Of a stretch of 64,000 bases of DNA, positions 1 through 8,438 are shown piece after piece. How positions within the stretch are numbered: position 1 is the first letter of the stretch; the number at the start of each line of letters is the position of its first letter. Position numbers and translations under genes: made by a program. Under the pieces are notes generated by a model that did not search any database, had not been told where the DNA came from, and saw only the letters and a program-made list of their open reading frames with translations. Source of the DNA: Paenibacillus azoreducens (GTDB lineage: Bacteria; Bacillota; Bacilli; Paenibacillales; Paenibacillaceae); the NCBI RefSeq assembly GCF_021654775.1, contig NZ_AP025343.1, positions 6,824,001 through 6,888,000 on the forward strand, read 5' to 3'.

Positions 1-137
1 ATAATTTTGGTATGCACTTTACGAGCGTTCGGGACGTCGACTGCTCCGATTTTAATCGCCAATTTCTTCACCAGCGGCGTTAGCAGCAGTGCCAAGGCTA
101 ATGACACAATACATCCGATGATGGCTATCATTAACAT
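1..137 (-). CDS. tagO: Undecaprenyl-phosphate GlcNAc-1-phosphate transferase (TagO/WecA family), N-terminal part only
   Basis: Only the first ~45 codons are in the window and the gene runs off the left edge. The N-terminus is a hydrophobic helix followed by VKKLAIKIGAVDVPNARKVH, typical of TagO/WecA/MraY-family membrane transferases (the VDxPxxRKxH motif). Known family role: transfers GlcNAc-1-phosphate from UDP-GlcNAc to undecaprenyl phosphate at the cytoplasmic membrane, the first step of teichoic-acid-like polymers. The ATG at 137 has a G-rich stretch about 12 bases upstream; an in-frame ATG at 131 is an alternative. It follows tagA in the same direction, which fits one wall-polymer cluster. 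Confidence 0.8.
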   Translation of the reverse strand, partial: MLMIAIIGCIVSLALALLLTPLVKKLAIKIGAVDVPNARKVHTKI

Positions 138-251
138 TTGTACGTTCAACCCCCATTTTCTTCACCGGATTGAATTATACTCTCATCAAAAAAATAAAAC
201 CAATCCTGTTTTTCAGCAAAAAATCGGGTTTTTGCGGTTCAATATAGGCTT

Positions 252-1037
252 TTATCTCGGTTTTGTCACGTTTTCTTTATCCCGCAGCACTTTTAAGGCG
301 AATTTCGGCAGCGCAAGCATTCTTGCTGCCCGCGTCGGCTGCGTCAGCAGGCGATAAAGCCATTCCGCACGCAGCTTTTGGAACAGCTTCGGCGCTCGTT
401 TCGTTTTGCCCGAAATGACGTCAAAGCTTCCGCCGACCCCCATCATCAATGGGACGCCAAGTTCCTTTTTATGCTGGGCAATCCACGGTTCCTGGGTATC
501 CGCTCCGCGCGCAACGAACAGCATGTCCGGAGCCGCCTCGCGGATTTGGGCGATCACTTCCGCATCCTGGTCGGACTTGAAATATCCGTCACGGTATCCC
601 GTGATTTCAACGCCCGGATATTGCAAATGCAACCGCTCTGCGGCCGCCTGAATCACTTCCGGCGTCGAGCCGAGCAAAAACACCTTCCAATGATAGTTTT
701 CTCCGACTCGCATAAGTTCATGTAAAAGGTCGAATCCGGCGACGCGCTCCTGCACGGGCGTTCCCACTTTGGAGGCGGCCCAGACCACGCCGGTACCGTC
801 AGGGACGAGAAGTTCCGCATTTTTCATCACCCGCATGTAATCCGGCTCTTCCAGAGCTTTCATCACCATGATCGGATTCGCCGTAATCACCTGAAAAGGC
901 CTGTGCTCCTCCGACTCGATCACTTGGGTCAAATACTTGACTGTGTCTTCCATCCCCCATTTGCATACCTGCAAACCATAGATGGAGACCGTAGGCACTT
1001 GTTCAAATTGGTTCACGGTGTCAATCCCCTTATCCAT
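252..1037 (-). CDS. tagA: WecG/TagA/CpsF family glycosyltransferase (ManNAc transferase)
   Basis: This 261-residue protein matches the TagA family (GT26). It has the ITANPIMVMKA stretch (residues ~51-61), PDGTGVVWA (~79-87), the ERVAGFDLL motif and a C-terminal basic tail that fits peripheral membrane association. Known role: adds ManNAc to lipid-linked GlcNAc made by TagO, forming the linkage disaccharide. It overlaps the csaB stop by 8 bases, so the two are translationally coupled. A GTG at 1016 with AAGGGG nine bases upstream is better placed than the ATG at 1037 and may be the true start (254 residues). Beside csaB, its likely product is the pyruvylated secondary wall polymer that holds SLH proteins, as known for Paenibacillus alvei; that link is inference. 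Confidence 0.9.
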   Translation of the reverse strand: MDKGIDTVNQFEQVPTVSIYGLQVCKWGMEDTVKYLTQVIESEEHRPFQVITANPIMVMKALEEPDYMRVMKNAELLVPDGTGVVWAASKVGTPVQERVAGFDLLHELMRVGENYHWKVFLLGSTPEVIQAAAERLHLQYPGVEITGYRDGYFKSDQDAEVIAQIREAAPDMLFVARGADTQEPWIAQHKKELGVPLMMGVGGSFDVISGKTKRAPKLFQKLRAEWLYRLLTQPTRAARMLALPKFALKVLRDKENVTKPR

Positions 1038-2163
1038 TACTGCTCAAAAAATCAATAATATGCCGCGCAGGCTCCTGCGCTTCCTGTTTCAGCTTATCGA
1101 TGCGCGGTCTGGCGGTTTCCTTCCAAGCCTCGGCCCCTGCCAGCAGACGCGAAATTTCCGCCGCTAGCGCCCCGGGATCGACCATGCTGCTGGTTCCGAC
1201 CGGTATGATATCCAGCCTGTCCAGAAAATGATCGATCTTCGGATCGTAGGAAACGCCGATGAGCGGAACGATCTGATTCGCGGCATAAATCAAGCTGTGC
1301 AGTCGCATGCCGATCACCAGATCGCAGCGTCCTACCTCTGCCAGCATCTGTCGCGGATGAACCGCCTCCCTGCATACCGACACCTTGCATCCTTGCGCGC
1401 TGAGATCGCCAAGATTTTGAATGATTTCTTGCGAAGCCTTTTCATCATCCGGAAAATGAAACGGCAGGAATCTCAAATGCACGGGCTGCTTTTGGCATAC
1501 TTTGCGGAGCCCTTCGGCGATCCCCTGCAGCTCCCTGCGCTCCTTATCCCAATATCGTACGGAAATGCCGATTACAGGCAGTCCGGGTTCGGACGATTCA
1601 TGCATATACGGCGTATTTTCCTCATCAGGAGTAAGGCCCATGACCGGATCGGGTACGACCTGAATACGGCCACTCTGCAGTCCCATGCTTTGCAGCAGCT
1701 CCGCGGACTGGATGTCCCGGACTGAAATATATTCGCATTTTTTGAACGTGTTTTTGATCAAAGGATAGAACAGCTTCCGGTTCACGGGACCGATTCCCTG
1801 GGAATATACAAACACGGGTTTGCGCAGCCACTGCGCCAGCTTGATGACGCCCAGATAATACGGGATGGTCTTCGTGCCGGTGGCATCCTGCAATAAACTG
1901 CCACCGCCGCTGATCAGGCCGCTGCTCTCTTTGAGCGCCTGCTTTACTTCGCCAATTTTCATCCGGTGAACCGCCTGCACGGCGTACGTGGAGGCGGTCC
2001 ATTCCGGATCAATGGAAAGCACGACGGGATTGATCCGAACGCCCGCCTGCTTGCCCTGCTGTTCCAGAGCCGTCAAGATGGACTGGAGCACAGCCTCATC
2101 GCCGCTGTTTTTAAAACCGTAATATCCCGAGATGACTATTGTCTTCTGAGGCGAGGTGACCAT
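1030..2163 (-). CDS. csaB: Polysaccharide pyruvyl transferase CsaB
   Basis: The protein (377 residues from the ATG at 2163) begins with VISGYYGFKNSGDEAVLQSI and carries the SGGGSLLQDATGTKTIPYYL motif of the CsaB/WcaK pyruvyl transferase family. Family role: transfers pyruvate from phosphoenolpyruvate to ManNAc in secondary cell-wall polymer, making the ketal recognised by SLH domains. A GTG four codons upstream (2175) is in frame, but AAGGG then abuts it; the ATG at 2163 has AAGGG about 11 bases upstream and is preferred. The start lies inside the 3' end of the DUF5693 gene and the stop overlaps tagA, so this is a tight operon. Confidence 0.93.
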   Translation of the reverse strand: MVTSPQKTIVISGYYGFKNSGDEAVLQSILTALEQQGKQAGVRINPVVLSIDPEWTASTYAVQAVHRMKIGEVKQALKESSGLISGGGSLLQDATGTKTIPYYLGVIKLAQWLRKPVFVYSQGIGPVNRKLFYPLIKNTFKKCEYISVRDIQSAELLQSMGLQSGRIQVVPDPVMGLTPDEENTPYMHESSEPGLPVIGISVRYWDKERRELQGIAEGLRKVCQKQPVHLRFLPFHFPDDEKASQEIIQNLGDLSAQGCKVSVCREAVHPRQMLAEVGRCDLVIGMRLHSLIYAANQIVPLIGVSYDPKIDHFLDRLDIIPVGTSSMVDPGALAAEISRLLAGAEAWKETARPRIDKLKQEAQEPARHIIDFLSSNG

Positions 2164-4154
2164 TTTTTCCAACACCCTTCAGCAATTTGCCATACGCCGA
2201 TTGCGATCAGGCCGAGAATAAATCCGATTCCGAGACCAAGCAGGTCGCGGGCCAGGGAGATTTTCATCGGCGAGTGGATATGGGCAAAGGTATCCACCAT
2301 CGAAAGTTGTCCGATCACGGCGAAAATCATGACATAGATCGCGTTCCGATACTTCACGGACAGGAACAGTCCAAGCAGGAACAACGGATGAGCGATAATT
2401 TCCTTATTGCGCGGACGCACATGGAACGTGTTCTCCAGGAATGGGCGAATGACCATTTCAATCGAGCTGACTTTGCCGCCGTTGCCTGTACGGCTCAGAT
2501 AATAATATCCGACGCCGGCAACCGCTACGGCTGCGATAACCCACAGCAGCGTGATTGGCGTTTTGAACAGCTTGCCCATTTGCTGAAGCGGACGTCCGCC
2601 GCGGTACAATACGACAAACACGGCAATCAGCATGATTGGAGCCGCATGCAGCAGGCTTACGCCGCGGAACTGGCTCAATACCAGGCTGTACGTAATATTG
2701 TTCAGCAGTGCGACCACGAATGGAATAGCTGCCATGGAGATGATTGATGTCTTGATAAACAGCACAATCGAAAGCGAAACTCGCCGTCCCACCGCCATTT
2801 CGGGATCCTCGGCATTAACCGCATTGATTTTGCGTATCGCCAGAATCATCGCTATGGTCGGAGCACTGATGGCGACGATCAGAGCCAGCGCCTGTTCAAA
2901 CAGCGTTGCCTTGAGTACGTACAAGCCCGCGCTGCCAATAAGGCCAAGCACAAAAGCCGGCACGGTCAGCGACGGAATGAAGAACGAAATCATCAAGGCG
3001 ATAAAGGCAACTCCGCCCAGCACGACAACCATTTTAAAGTAACGCTGCAGCGAAGAATCATGAATATGGAAAGCTTCGGCACGGCCCATTGTAAAGCCGT
3101 TTTTCTCCATTTGCTTCACCGCATTGCCCGGCTTTTCCAGGCTCTTGATGATATTATCGATCGAATCGGTCACCATGGCCTTGGACGTGCTTTTGCTTGC
3201 CGATGTATTGATATAAATCATCCGGATGTTCCGGTCTTTCGTTGCCAGAGCAAACCGGTCCGCAATCGTATCCTCATCCAGCGCCTGGGCGTCTTTATCG
3301 CTAAGGGAATACAGACGGACCACATTATAATGGATGTAATACGAAAGCTTAGCCAGGCCGGCCTGAGGTTTCTTCGTATTTTCGATTGCCGCAATGCCGA
3401 TGCCATGCTGGTTCAGCAGATTGGCGAAACTTTGCAGGCTCTGCTTCTTGGCGTTGTCGTTAAAGCCTTTAACCGAATCGCCCTCGAACAAAATGCGCTT
3501 AACGTCATTGGCTTCATAATAAGCAAGCAGCTTATCCATCGCTTCCTGATCATAAGGAAGGCTGTCCGACATCCGCGGAACGACGTGGAATCCTTTGCTG
3601 TGAAGCATTTCGAACGCAATCGGGTCCGGCTGCATCGGTTTCAGCGCGGCATCCTCCGGCGAGGTTTCCACAATCAGGCCTTTTTGTTTATGAAACTCCC
3701 AAGGCTTCACGTTGATGCCCAAACTCTTGAACGTATCTTCAATGAGAGGCGTCAACCGGCCCGCATTCTCTTCATTGGTAAACAGAATGTAAGTGAAATT
3801 CTCGTTCGTCGGAACAACGCTTTGCGTCATTTGCGCAATATCTTGGGCGTTATACACCATCAGCCGCCGGCTTTTCTTGAAATCATCCAGCGTGCTTTCA
3901 AACATCGCCATGCTGGTGATTCCAGCCGCCTTCAACTTATCCAACTGCTCGTCCAAAAATTGTTCCGGATGCGCCTGGTAAGAAGCAACCTCCGCTAAGC
4001 CGCGATAGTTGAACACGAGCTCCACATTGTTTGATGATGATTCCGTTTGGTATCGGTCGTACGCGACTGGAAGGGCGGCGATGATGCCCACAATGACCAG
4101 GATCCACAGCCACTTGCGCGATGCCGTGCCCCAATGCTGCCATTTTTGATGCAC
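2136..4154 (-). CDS. DUF5693 family multi-spanning membrane protein
   Basis: This 672-residue protein starts at a GTG (4154) with GAGGAGG eight bases upstream. It has one N-terminal membrane helix (residues ~15-30), a ~350-residue extracytoplasmic domain (starting NVELVFNYRGLAEV) and then about eight hydrophobic segments in the C-terminal half. This is the architecture of the DUF5693 family, which commonly sits next to csaB. Its biochemical role is unknown; its position suggests a part in assembling or exporting wall polymer or S-layer material (inference). It overlaps csaB by 28 bases. Confidence 0.8.
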   Translation of the reverse strand: MHQKWQHWGTASRKWLWILVIVGIIAALPVAYDRYQTESSSNNVELVFNYRGLAEVASYQAHPEQFLDEQLDKLKAAGITSMAMFESTLDDFKKSRRLMVYNAQDIAQMTQSVVPTNENFTYILFTNEENAGRLTPLIEDTFKSLGINVKPWEFHKQKGLIVETSPEDAALKPMQPDPIAFEMLHSKGFHVVPRMSDSLPYDQEAMDKLLAYYEANDVKRILFEGDSVKGFNDNAKKQSLQSFANLLNQHGIGIAAIENTKKPQAGLAKLSYYIHYNVVRLYSLSDKDAQALDEDTIADRFALATKDRNIRMIYINTSASKSTSKAMVTDSIDNIIKSLEKPGNAVKQMEKNGFTMGRAEAFHIHDSSLQRYFKMVVVLGGVAFIALMISFFIPSLTVPAFVLGLIGSAGLYVLKATLFEQALALIVAISAPTIAMILAIRKINAVNAEDPEMAVGRRVSLSIVLFIKTSIISMAAIPFVVALLNNITYSLVLSQFRGVSLLHAAPIMLIAVFVVLYRGGRPLQQMGKLFKTPITLLWVIAAVAVAGVGYYYLSRTGNGGKVSSIEMVIRPFLENTFHVRPRNKEIIAHPLFLLGLFLSVKYRNAIYVMIFAVIGQLSMVDTFAHIHSPMKISLARDLLGLGIGFILGLIAIGVWQIAEGCWKKWSPRLRRQ

Positions 4155-4240
4155 GAAAAGTACCTCCTCATAATAACTCCGCCCAAGCCGCCGCGTCTGT
4201 GCGGCGGCTTACACGGATATCCATCTCTCTGGTGATTCTA

Positions 4241-4612
4241 GATAAGTTGAACCAATGATTGTACGGATGAAGGCAGCCGGGTGGTTCATTTCTAACGAAA
4301 CGTGATATCGCTATTTGCAACAAAAAGGGCTTTTTGAAATTTTAACGAAACAGGGGATCGCTATTAAGCTAAAAAAGTGCCCGTAAGCCTCATTTTACCC
4401 CTAATAACGATCTGTAGTTTCGTTAGATTTCATTTGCTCTTGTTTTTGAGACATTAGCGCTCTATAGTTTCGTTAGAGATGAGATACATCTTTAGAGAGC
4501 TTCCAGCTGCGCAAGAAATCATTTCCCCCAGACTCAATCTTCGGAAACGGATTTCTGTTGAAGATTGAACCCTCTTCCTTTTCCTTATCCGTTTCTTTTA
4601 GTTCAACTTATA
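4241..4612. mobile_element. MITE family M1, copy 1 (372 bp), TA-flanked
   Basis: The ends are inverted repeats, GATAAGTTGAACCAATGATT at the left and GTTCAACTTATA at the right, flanked by TA on both sides (4239-4240 and 4613-4614). The left interior shares the GGCAGCCGGGTG block with the copies at 15144 and 38523. The middle (4290-4490) holds four tandem-like units with the core TAACGAAAC and ATCGCTATT. It carries no ORF. The right end lies three bases past the pgcA stop codon. TA duplication and size fit a Tc1/IS630-type MITE (inference). It fills most of the 462-base gap between pgcA and the DUF5693 gene. Confidence 0.75.
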
Positions 4613-4616
4613 TAGG

Positions 4617-6335
4617 CTAGGCGTCAACGCGCGCCATGACTTCTGCCGCAAGCTTATCGATGCGCTCCTCAGCGTCCTGCAGCGAATTGCCGCGAACGGC
4701 AAAATAAACTTTAATCTTCGGTTCCGTCCCCGATGGGCGCAGGCAGAACCATGAGCCGTCATTCAGCATATATTTCAGCACATTTTCCTGCGGCAAGCCG
4801 TCAAGCCCTTTGGAATAGTCGAGAACCTCCGTCACGGCTGCGCCCGCAATCTTTTGCGGCGGATTCTCGCGCCAATCGGCCATTTTCGCCTGAATTTGGG
4901 CCAGGCCGTCTTTGCCTTTCAATGTGCGGGATTCCAGTTTTTCACGGAAATATCCGAACTCCGCGTACAATTCCTGGAGCACGTTATACAGCGTTTTGCC
5001 CTGCGCTTTGTAATAAGCGCCAGCCTCGCAGATCAGAAGCGAAGCAAGCACCGCATCTTTGTCGCGGGCATAGTTTCCGGCCAGATAACCATAACTTTCC
5101 TCGTAACCGAACAAATATGTATATTTGCCCGTCTGTTCGAATTCAGTCATTTTCTCGCCGATATATTTAAAGCCAGTGAGCGTATTGAAAATTTCCGCTC
5201 CATAGTGACGGGCAATGACCGCTCCCATTTCGCTCGTAACGATCGTTTTGATCACCGCTCCGTTGTCCGGCAGTTTGCCCTGCTCTTGGAGCTGGCTAAG
5301 CAAATAATGAATCATGACGGCGCCGGACTGGTTGCCGGAAAGCACTTCATATTCACCCGCATCATTCAGCACAACCGCGCCCATCCGGTCACAGTCCGGG
5401 TCGGTGCCGACCAGAATGTCAGCTCCTACCTCTTTGCCAAGCTTCATCGCCAGGGTGAATGCTTCACGTTCCTCAGGGTTAGGCGACTTTACGGTCGAGA
5501 ATTCGGCATCCGGCTGCTCCTGCTCCGCAACAACATGGACGTTGGTAAAACCAACTTTGTTCAGTACGTTCCGTACAGGGATGTTGCCCGTTCCATGCAG
5601 CGGGGTATACACGATTTTAAAATCTTTACCCAGCTCGGAAGTTATCTTTTCCCGGTTGACGCTTACCCCGGCGACCGTTTCCGCGAAAGCTTCGTCTTCG
5701 GCATCGCCAAGCCATACCAAAAGTCCCTCTGCTTCCGCCTCGGACTGCTCAAGACGTTTGACGGACGCAAAAGAATCGATCTCCTGGATATATTGAATGA
5801 CTTGTTCCGCCTGATGCGGCACAAGCTGTCCGCCTTCGGCGTTGTAAACCTTGTAGCCGTTATATTCCGGCGGGTTATGGCTTGCCGTAATGACAATGCC
5901 TCCGGTTGCGTTCAGATGACGCACGCTGAATGAAAGCTGCGGCGTTGTACGCAGGGATGGAAACAGCTTGGCCGTAATCCCGTTGCCTGCAAGCACAAGC
6001 GCGGCTTCAAGCGCAAATTCCGGTGAAAAATGCCGCGAATCATGGGCGATGACTACCGAAGGTTTCCCTGCTGCCTGGCCATGCTGCTCCAATATGTAGC
6101 GTGCAAAACCTTGCGTTGCTCTGCCGACGGTATAACGATTGATCCGGTTGCTGCCGGCGCCGATGACGCCGCGGAGCCCTCCCGTCCCAAATTCTAAATC
6201 TTTATAAAAACGTTCCTCCAATTCCTGAGGTTGTTCCTGCAGTTCTTGAAGCTCCCGTTTCGTCTCGTCATCAATCAAAGGATCGGAAAGCCAGCGTTGT
6301 ACATTCTCTGCTGCTGTTTTGCTAAGCTCTGCCAT
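4617..6335 (-). CDS. pgcA: Phosphoglucomutase / phospho-sugar mutase (alpha-D-phosphohexomutase)
   Basis: The 572-residue protein carries the active-site serine loop TASHNPPEYNGYKVY (residues ~145-160), the metal-binding GTDPDCDRMG loop, the sugar-binding GYEESYGY loop and the C-terminal phosphate-binding RPSGTEPKIKVYF. Length and motifs fit the PgcA (YhxB) branch of ~575 residues. Known role: interconverts glucose-6-phosphate and glucose-1-phosphate for UDP-glucose and glycolipid or teichoic acid synthesis. The ATG at 6335 has GGGGAAAG just upstream. It stands alone between fabZ and a MITE. Confidence 0.93.
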   Translation of the reverse strand: MAELSKTAAENVQRWLSDPLIDDETKRELQELQEQPQELEERFYKDLEFGTGGLRGVIGAGSNRINRYTVGRATQGFARYILEQHGQAAGKPSVVIAHDSRHFSPEFALEAALVLAGNGITAKLFPSLRTTPQLSFSVRHLNATGGIVITASHNPPEYNGYKVYNAEGGQLVPHQAEQVIQYIQEIDSFASVKRLEQSEAEAEGLLVWLGDAEDEAFAETVAGVSVNREKITSELGKDFKIVYTPLHGTGNIPVRNVLNKVGFTNVHVVAEQEQPDAEFSTVKSPNPEEREAFTLAMKLGKEVGADILVGTDPDCDRMGAVVLNDAGEYEVLSGNQSGAVMIHYLLSQLQEQGKLPDNGAVIKTIVTSEMGAVIARHYGAEIFNTLTGFKYIGEKMTEFEQTGKYTYLFGYEESYGYLAGNYARDKDAVLASLLICEAGAYYKAQGKTLYNVLQELYAEFGYFREKLESRTLKGKDGLAQIQAKMADWRENPPQKIAGAAVTEVLDYSKGLDGLPQENVLKYMLNDGSWFCLRPSGTEPKIKVYFAVRGNSLQDAEERIDKLAAEVMARVDA

Positions 6336-6383
6336 ACTCTTTCCCCTTTCCCCGTCTAAGCTGACGGCATCGATTATTAAAAT

Positions 6384-6815
6384 TTAGGATGGGTCGGATA
6401 ACGCAAACATGATTTCGCCTTCGGCGACAACCTTGTCGTCGACCTTGGCAACCGCATGCCCTTTGCCTATGCTTCCTTTTAACCGGGTAATCTCCACTTC
6501 CAAACGAAGCGTATCGCCAGGCACGACCTGGCCTCTGAAACGGAAGCCGTCAATTCCGGCCAAAAAGCCGATTTTGCCTTTATTGCTTTCCACTTGCAGC
6601 ATGGCTGCGGCTCCGACCTGAGCCAATGCTTCGGTAATCAGAACACCCGGCATCACCGGATACTCCGGAAAATGTCCAATAAAAAACGGCTCGTTGATCG
6701 TCACGTTTTTAATGCCGACCGCACGCTTGCCGACCTCCATCTCCACAATCCGGTCCACCAGCAAAAACGGAGGGCGGTGCGGGATAATATCCTGAATCTC
6801 TTTTACGTTAAGCAC
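6384..6815 (-). CDS. fabZ: 3-hydroxyacyl-[acyl-carrier-protein] dehydratase FabZ
   Basis: This 143-residue hotdog-fold enzyme has the catalytic histidine in [17 protein letters not shown] and the catalytic glutamate in ITEALAQVG. Known role: dehydrates beta-hydroxyacyl-ACP in type II fatty acid elongation in the cytoplasm. The start is GTG at 6815, with AAGGAG ten bases upstream. In B. subtilis fabZ (ywpB) also lies next to flhP, so the neighbourhood is conserved. Confidence 0.96.
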   Translation of the reverse strand: MLNVKEIQDIIPHRPPFLLVDRIVEMEVGKRAVGIKNVTINEPFFIGHFPEYPVMPGVLITEALAQVGAAAMLQVESNKGKIGFLAGIDGFRFRGQVVPGDTLRLEVEITRLKGSIGKGHAVAKVDDKVVAEGEIMFALSDPS

Positions 6816-6921
6816 AACAGCAAATCTCCTTCCAAATTAGGCATGATTTAAATGGCATCCTCCAGGCCGTCCACTTGGTGGATGGAGTAGGCGGATGTCT
6901 TCAAGGCAGCATTGCCTTTCT

Positions 6922-7000
6922 GAAGATTTAAGAAAGTATAGGCTTCAGGGATCTCACATCCTCATATCACAAGAAAAACATCCGCTAAATGCGGTCTGAT
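6922..7000 (-). repeat. Structured repeat family R, copy R1 (5'-truncated)
   Basis: Read on the minus strand it contains CAGACCGCATTTAGCGGATG, then TTTTTCTTGTGATATGAGGA and the closing arm CTTAAATC, matching copies R2-R7. The first ~35 bases of the full unit (AAGAAAAACG onward) are missing. The end hairpin is retained with one mismatch and a G-T pair. Confidence 0.75.
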
Positions 7001-7211
7001 TCTTATCATATGTTGAACAAGAGGCTAACTGACTGCCTTTTTGCATAAAAGCATGAATATACGGAAAAAACTATACGTATCCTTCATTATCTGCAGAAGT
7101 GAAGGTTCAGATAAGGGGCTCTTCTCCGCCAGCCGGATTCCTTCGTGGGTATCGGCCCGGACGGGGCCCTTTTGGCTTACTCAAGTCCCCCATCATTATA
7201 CATTTTCCGAG

Positions 7212-7250
7212 TAAAAAAAGAAAACTCCCGCGCGTTAACGAAGGAGTTTT
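7212..7250 (-). terminator. Intrinsic terminator after the EpuA-like gene
   Basis: AAAACTCC (7221-7228) pairs with GGAGTTTT (7243-7250). On the minus strand the stem is followed by a run of seven T at 7212-7219. It closes the mbl-flhO-flhP-epuA transcription direction. Confidence 0.85.
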
Positions 7251-7293
7251 TGTCACTCTGTTGCTAAAAACCGGCCTTTTTGAACTCGCCCTT

Positions 7294-7575
7294 TTACGGA
7301 GCGAAAACCAGGTCAATGACATGCTGCCATGTCTTCCAATCAAACACTTCGGACAAGCTCTGCTTGCCGATGATCACATATCCGCAGATCATTCCGCCGG
7401 CCAAAGCGAGCACCAAGAACAGCGGAATCATCCAGCGCATGACAACTCTCCAACGCGCCGTTTTTCTTCTGGCAGGCTCCATCCAGTCGTCCTGATCGGC
7501 ACCCGGCTGGCCGGATGCCTCTTTCCCGTTCCGGACTCTCGCCAATTGGTCCGACGGCTTTTTCGTATCATTCAT
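7294..7575 (-). CDS. EpuA-like small membrane protein ('RNA polymerase subunit beta' family)
   Basis: The 93-residue protein has a charged N-terminus (residues 1-~48), one membrane helix (WMIPLFLVLALAGGMICGYVI) and a short tail with VFDWKTWQHVIDLVF. This matches the EpuA family (PF11772), often mislabelled as DNA-directed RNA polymerase subunit beta; the function is unknown. The ATG at 7575 has AGGTGG eight bases upstream; the GTG at 7587 abuts the flhP stop and has no ribosome site. It is the last gene of the flhO-flhP run before a terminator. Confidence 0.75.
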   Translation of the reverse strand: MNDTKKPSDQLARVRNGKEASGQPGADQDDWMEPARRKTARWRVVMRWMIPLFLVLALAGGMICGYVIIGKQSLSEVFDWKTWQHVIDLVFAP

Positions 7576-7587
7576 AAACGCTTCCAC

Positions 7588-8409
7588 CTAACCCCGCATA
7601 TTGTTGGCCAGGTTCATCATCGTATCGCTGGAAGCGATCGCCCGCGCAGCCAGCTGATACGCACGCTGCATCTGCATCATGTCCGTAATTTGGCCCATAT
7701 AATCCGCATTGGATTGCTCCAGATAACCGGAACGAATCGAGGTATCTTTCGGAAGTCCGCCCCCTGGGGGCACTTCAAACACTTGAGCTTCCGTCATGCT
7801 GGCCGGAACGACAAACAGATTGCCGTCCATCTGCTGCAGCGCATTCTCGCGGAGCGGCTTAAGCACTTTAAGCGTCGCCGCTTCCGAAATCACGCCTTTT
7901 CGATCCACCAGGACTTTGCCGTCAGCATCAATCGCAACCTTGCCATTTTTCGGCGCTTTGATGTGTTCATTATTCTCGTCAAGCACAAAATAACCTTGAT
8001 TGTTTACAAGTACCATCGAATTAGGGTCGCTTGGATCCGGAACAAAATGGAACGCCCCTTCGCGGGTATATGCAATCCTACCGCCCGCTTCGACCGCGAA
8101 CATCCCGCTTCCTTCAATAGCGAGGTCCGTCGGCTGGTTCGTTTGTTCCAGCGGGCCCTGCGTCATGTCGCGGAAGACATCTCCTGTGCGAACGCCATAT
8201 CCGGTCGTATAGCCCGGCGGGGAGAATCTTCCCGGCTGCTTGAAATCTTTCGGCTGCTGCATCACCGAAGTCAGCGTATCCTCAAAGGAAGTATTCTTTT
8301 GCTTGTATCCCACCGTATCCACATTTGCGATATTGTCAGCGATGATATCCAGCTTCCGCTGAATGCCGTTCATGGACACCATGGCGCTGATCATGGAGTT
8401 ATTCATCAT
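7588..8409 (-). CDS. flhP: Flagellar hook-basal body protein FlhP (FlgG-like rod protein)
   Basis: The 273-residue protein has the flagellar rod N-terminal motif (ISAMVSMNGIQRKLDIIADN, then IANVDTVGYKQ) and the C-terminal FlgG helix ending MQMQRAYQLAARAIASSDTM. Known role: distal-rod component of the flagellum in Bacillus relatives, secreted by the flagellar export system. GGAGG lies a few bases before two adjacent ATGs (8409 and 8406). The pair flhO-flhP after mbl matches B. subtilis. Confidence 0.92.
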   Translation of the reverse strand: MMNNSMISAMVSMNGIQRKLDIIADNIANVDTVGYKQKNTSFEDTLTSVMQQPKDFKQPGRFSPPGYTTGYGVRTGDVFRDMTQGPLEQTNQPTDLAIEGSGMFAVEAGGRIAYTREGAFHFVPDPSDPNSMVLVNNQGYFVLDENNEHIKAPKNGKVAIDADGKVLVDRKGVISEAATLKVLKPLRENALQQMDGNLFVVPASMTEAQVFEVPPGGGLPKDTSIRSGYLEQSNADYMGQITDMMQMQRAYQLAARAIASSDTMMNLANNMRG

Positions 8410-8438
8410 AAACCTCCTTTAGGCCTCATATCCGGGTT

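Larger units (their letters stand above)
6816..7293. other. Gene-free stretch between fabZ and the EpuA-like gene
   Basis: The 478 bases hold repeat R1 (about 6922-7000) and the terminator of the flagellar/EpuA operon (7212-7250). Apart from these and the fabZ leader no feature is supported; ORFs here lack family features and a ribosome site. Confidence 0.6.
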
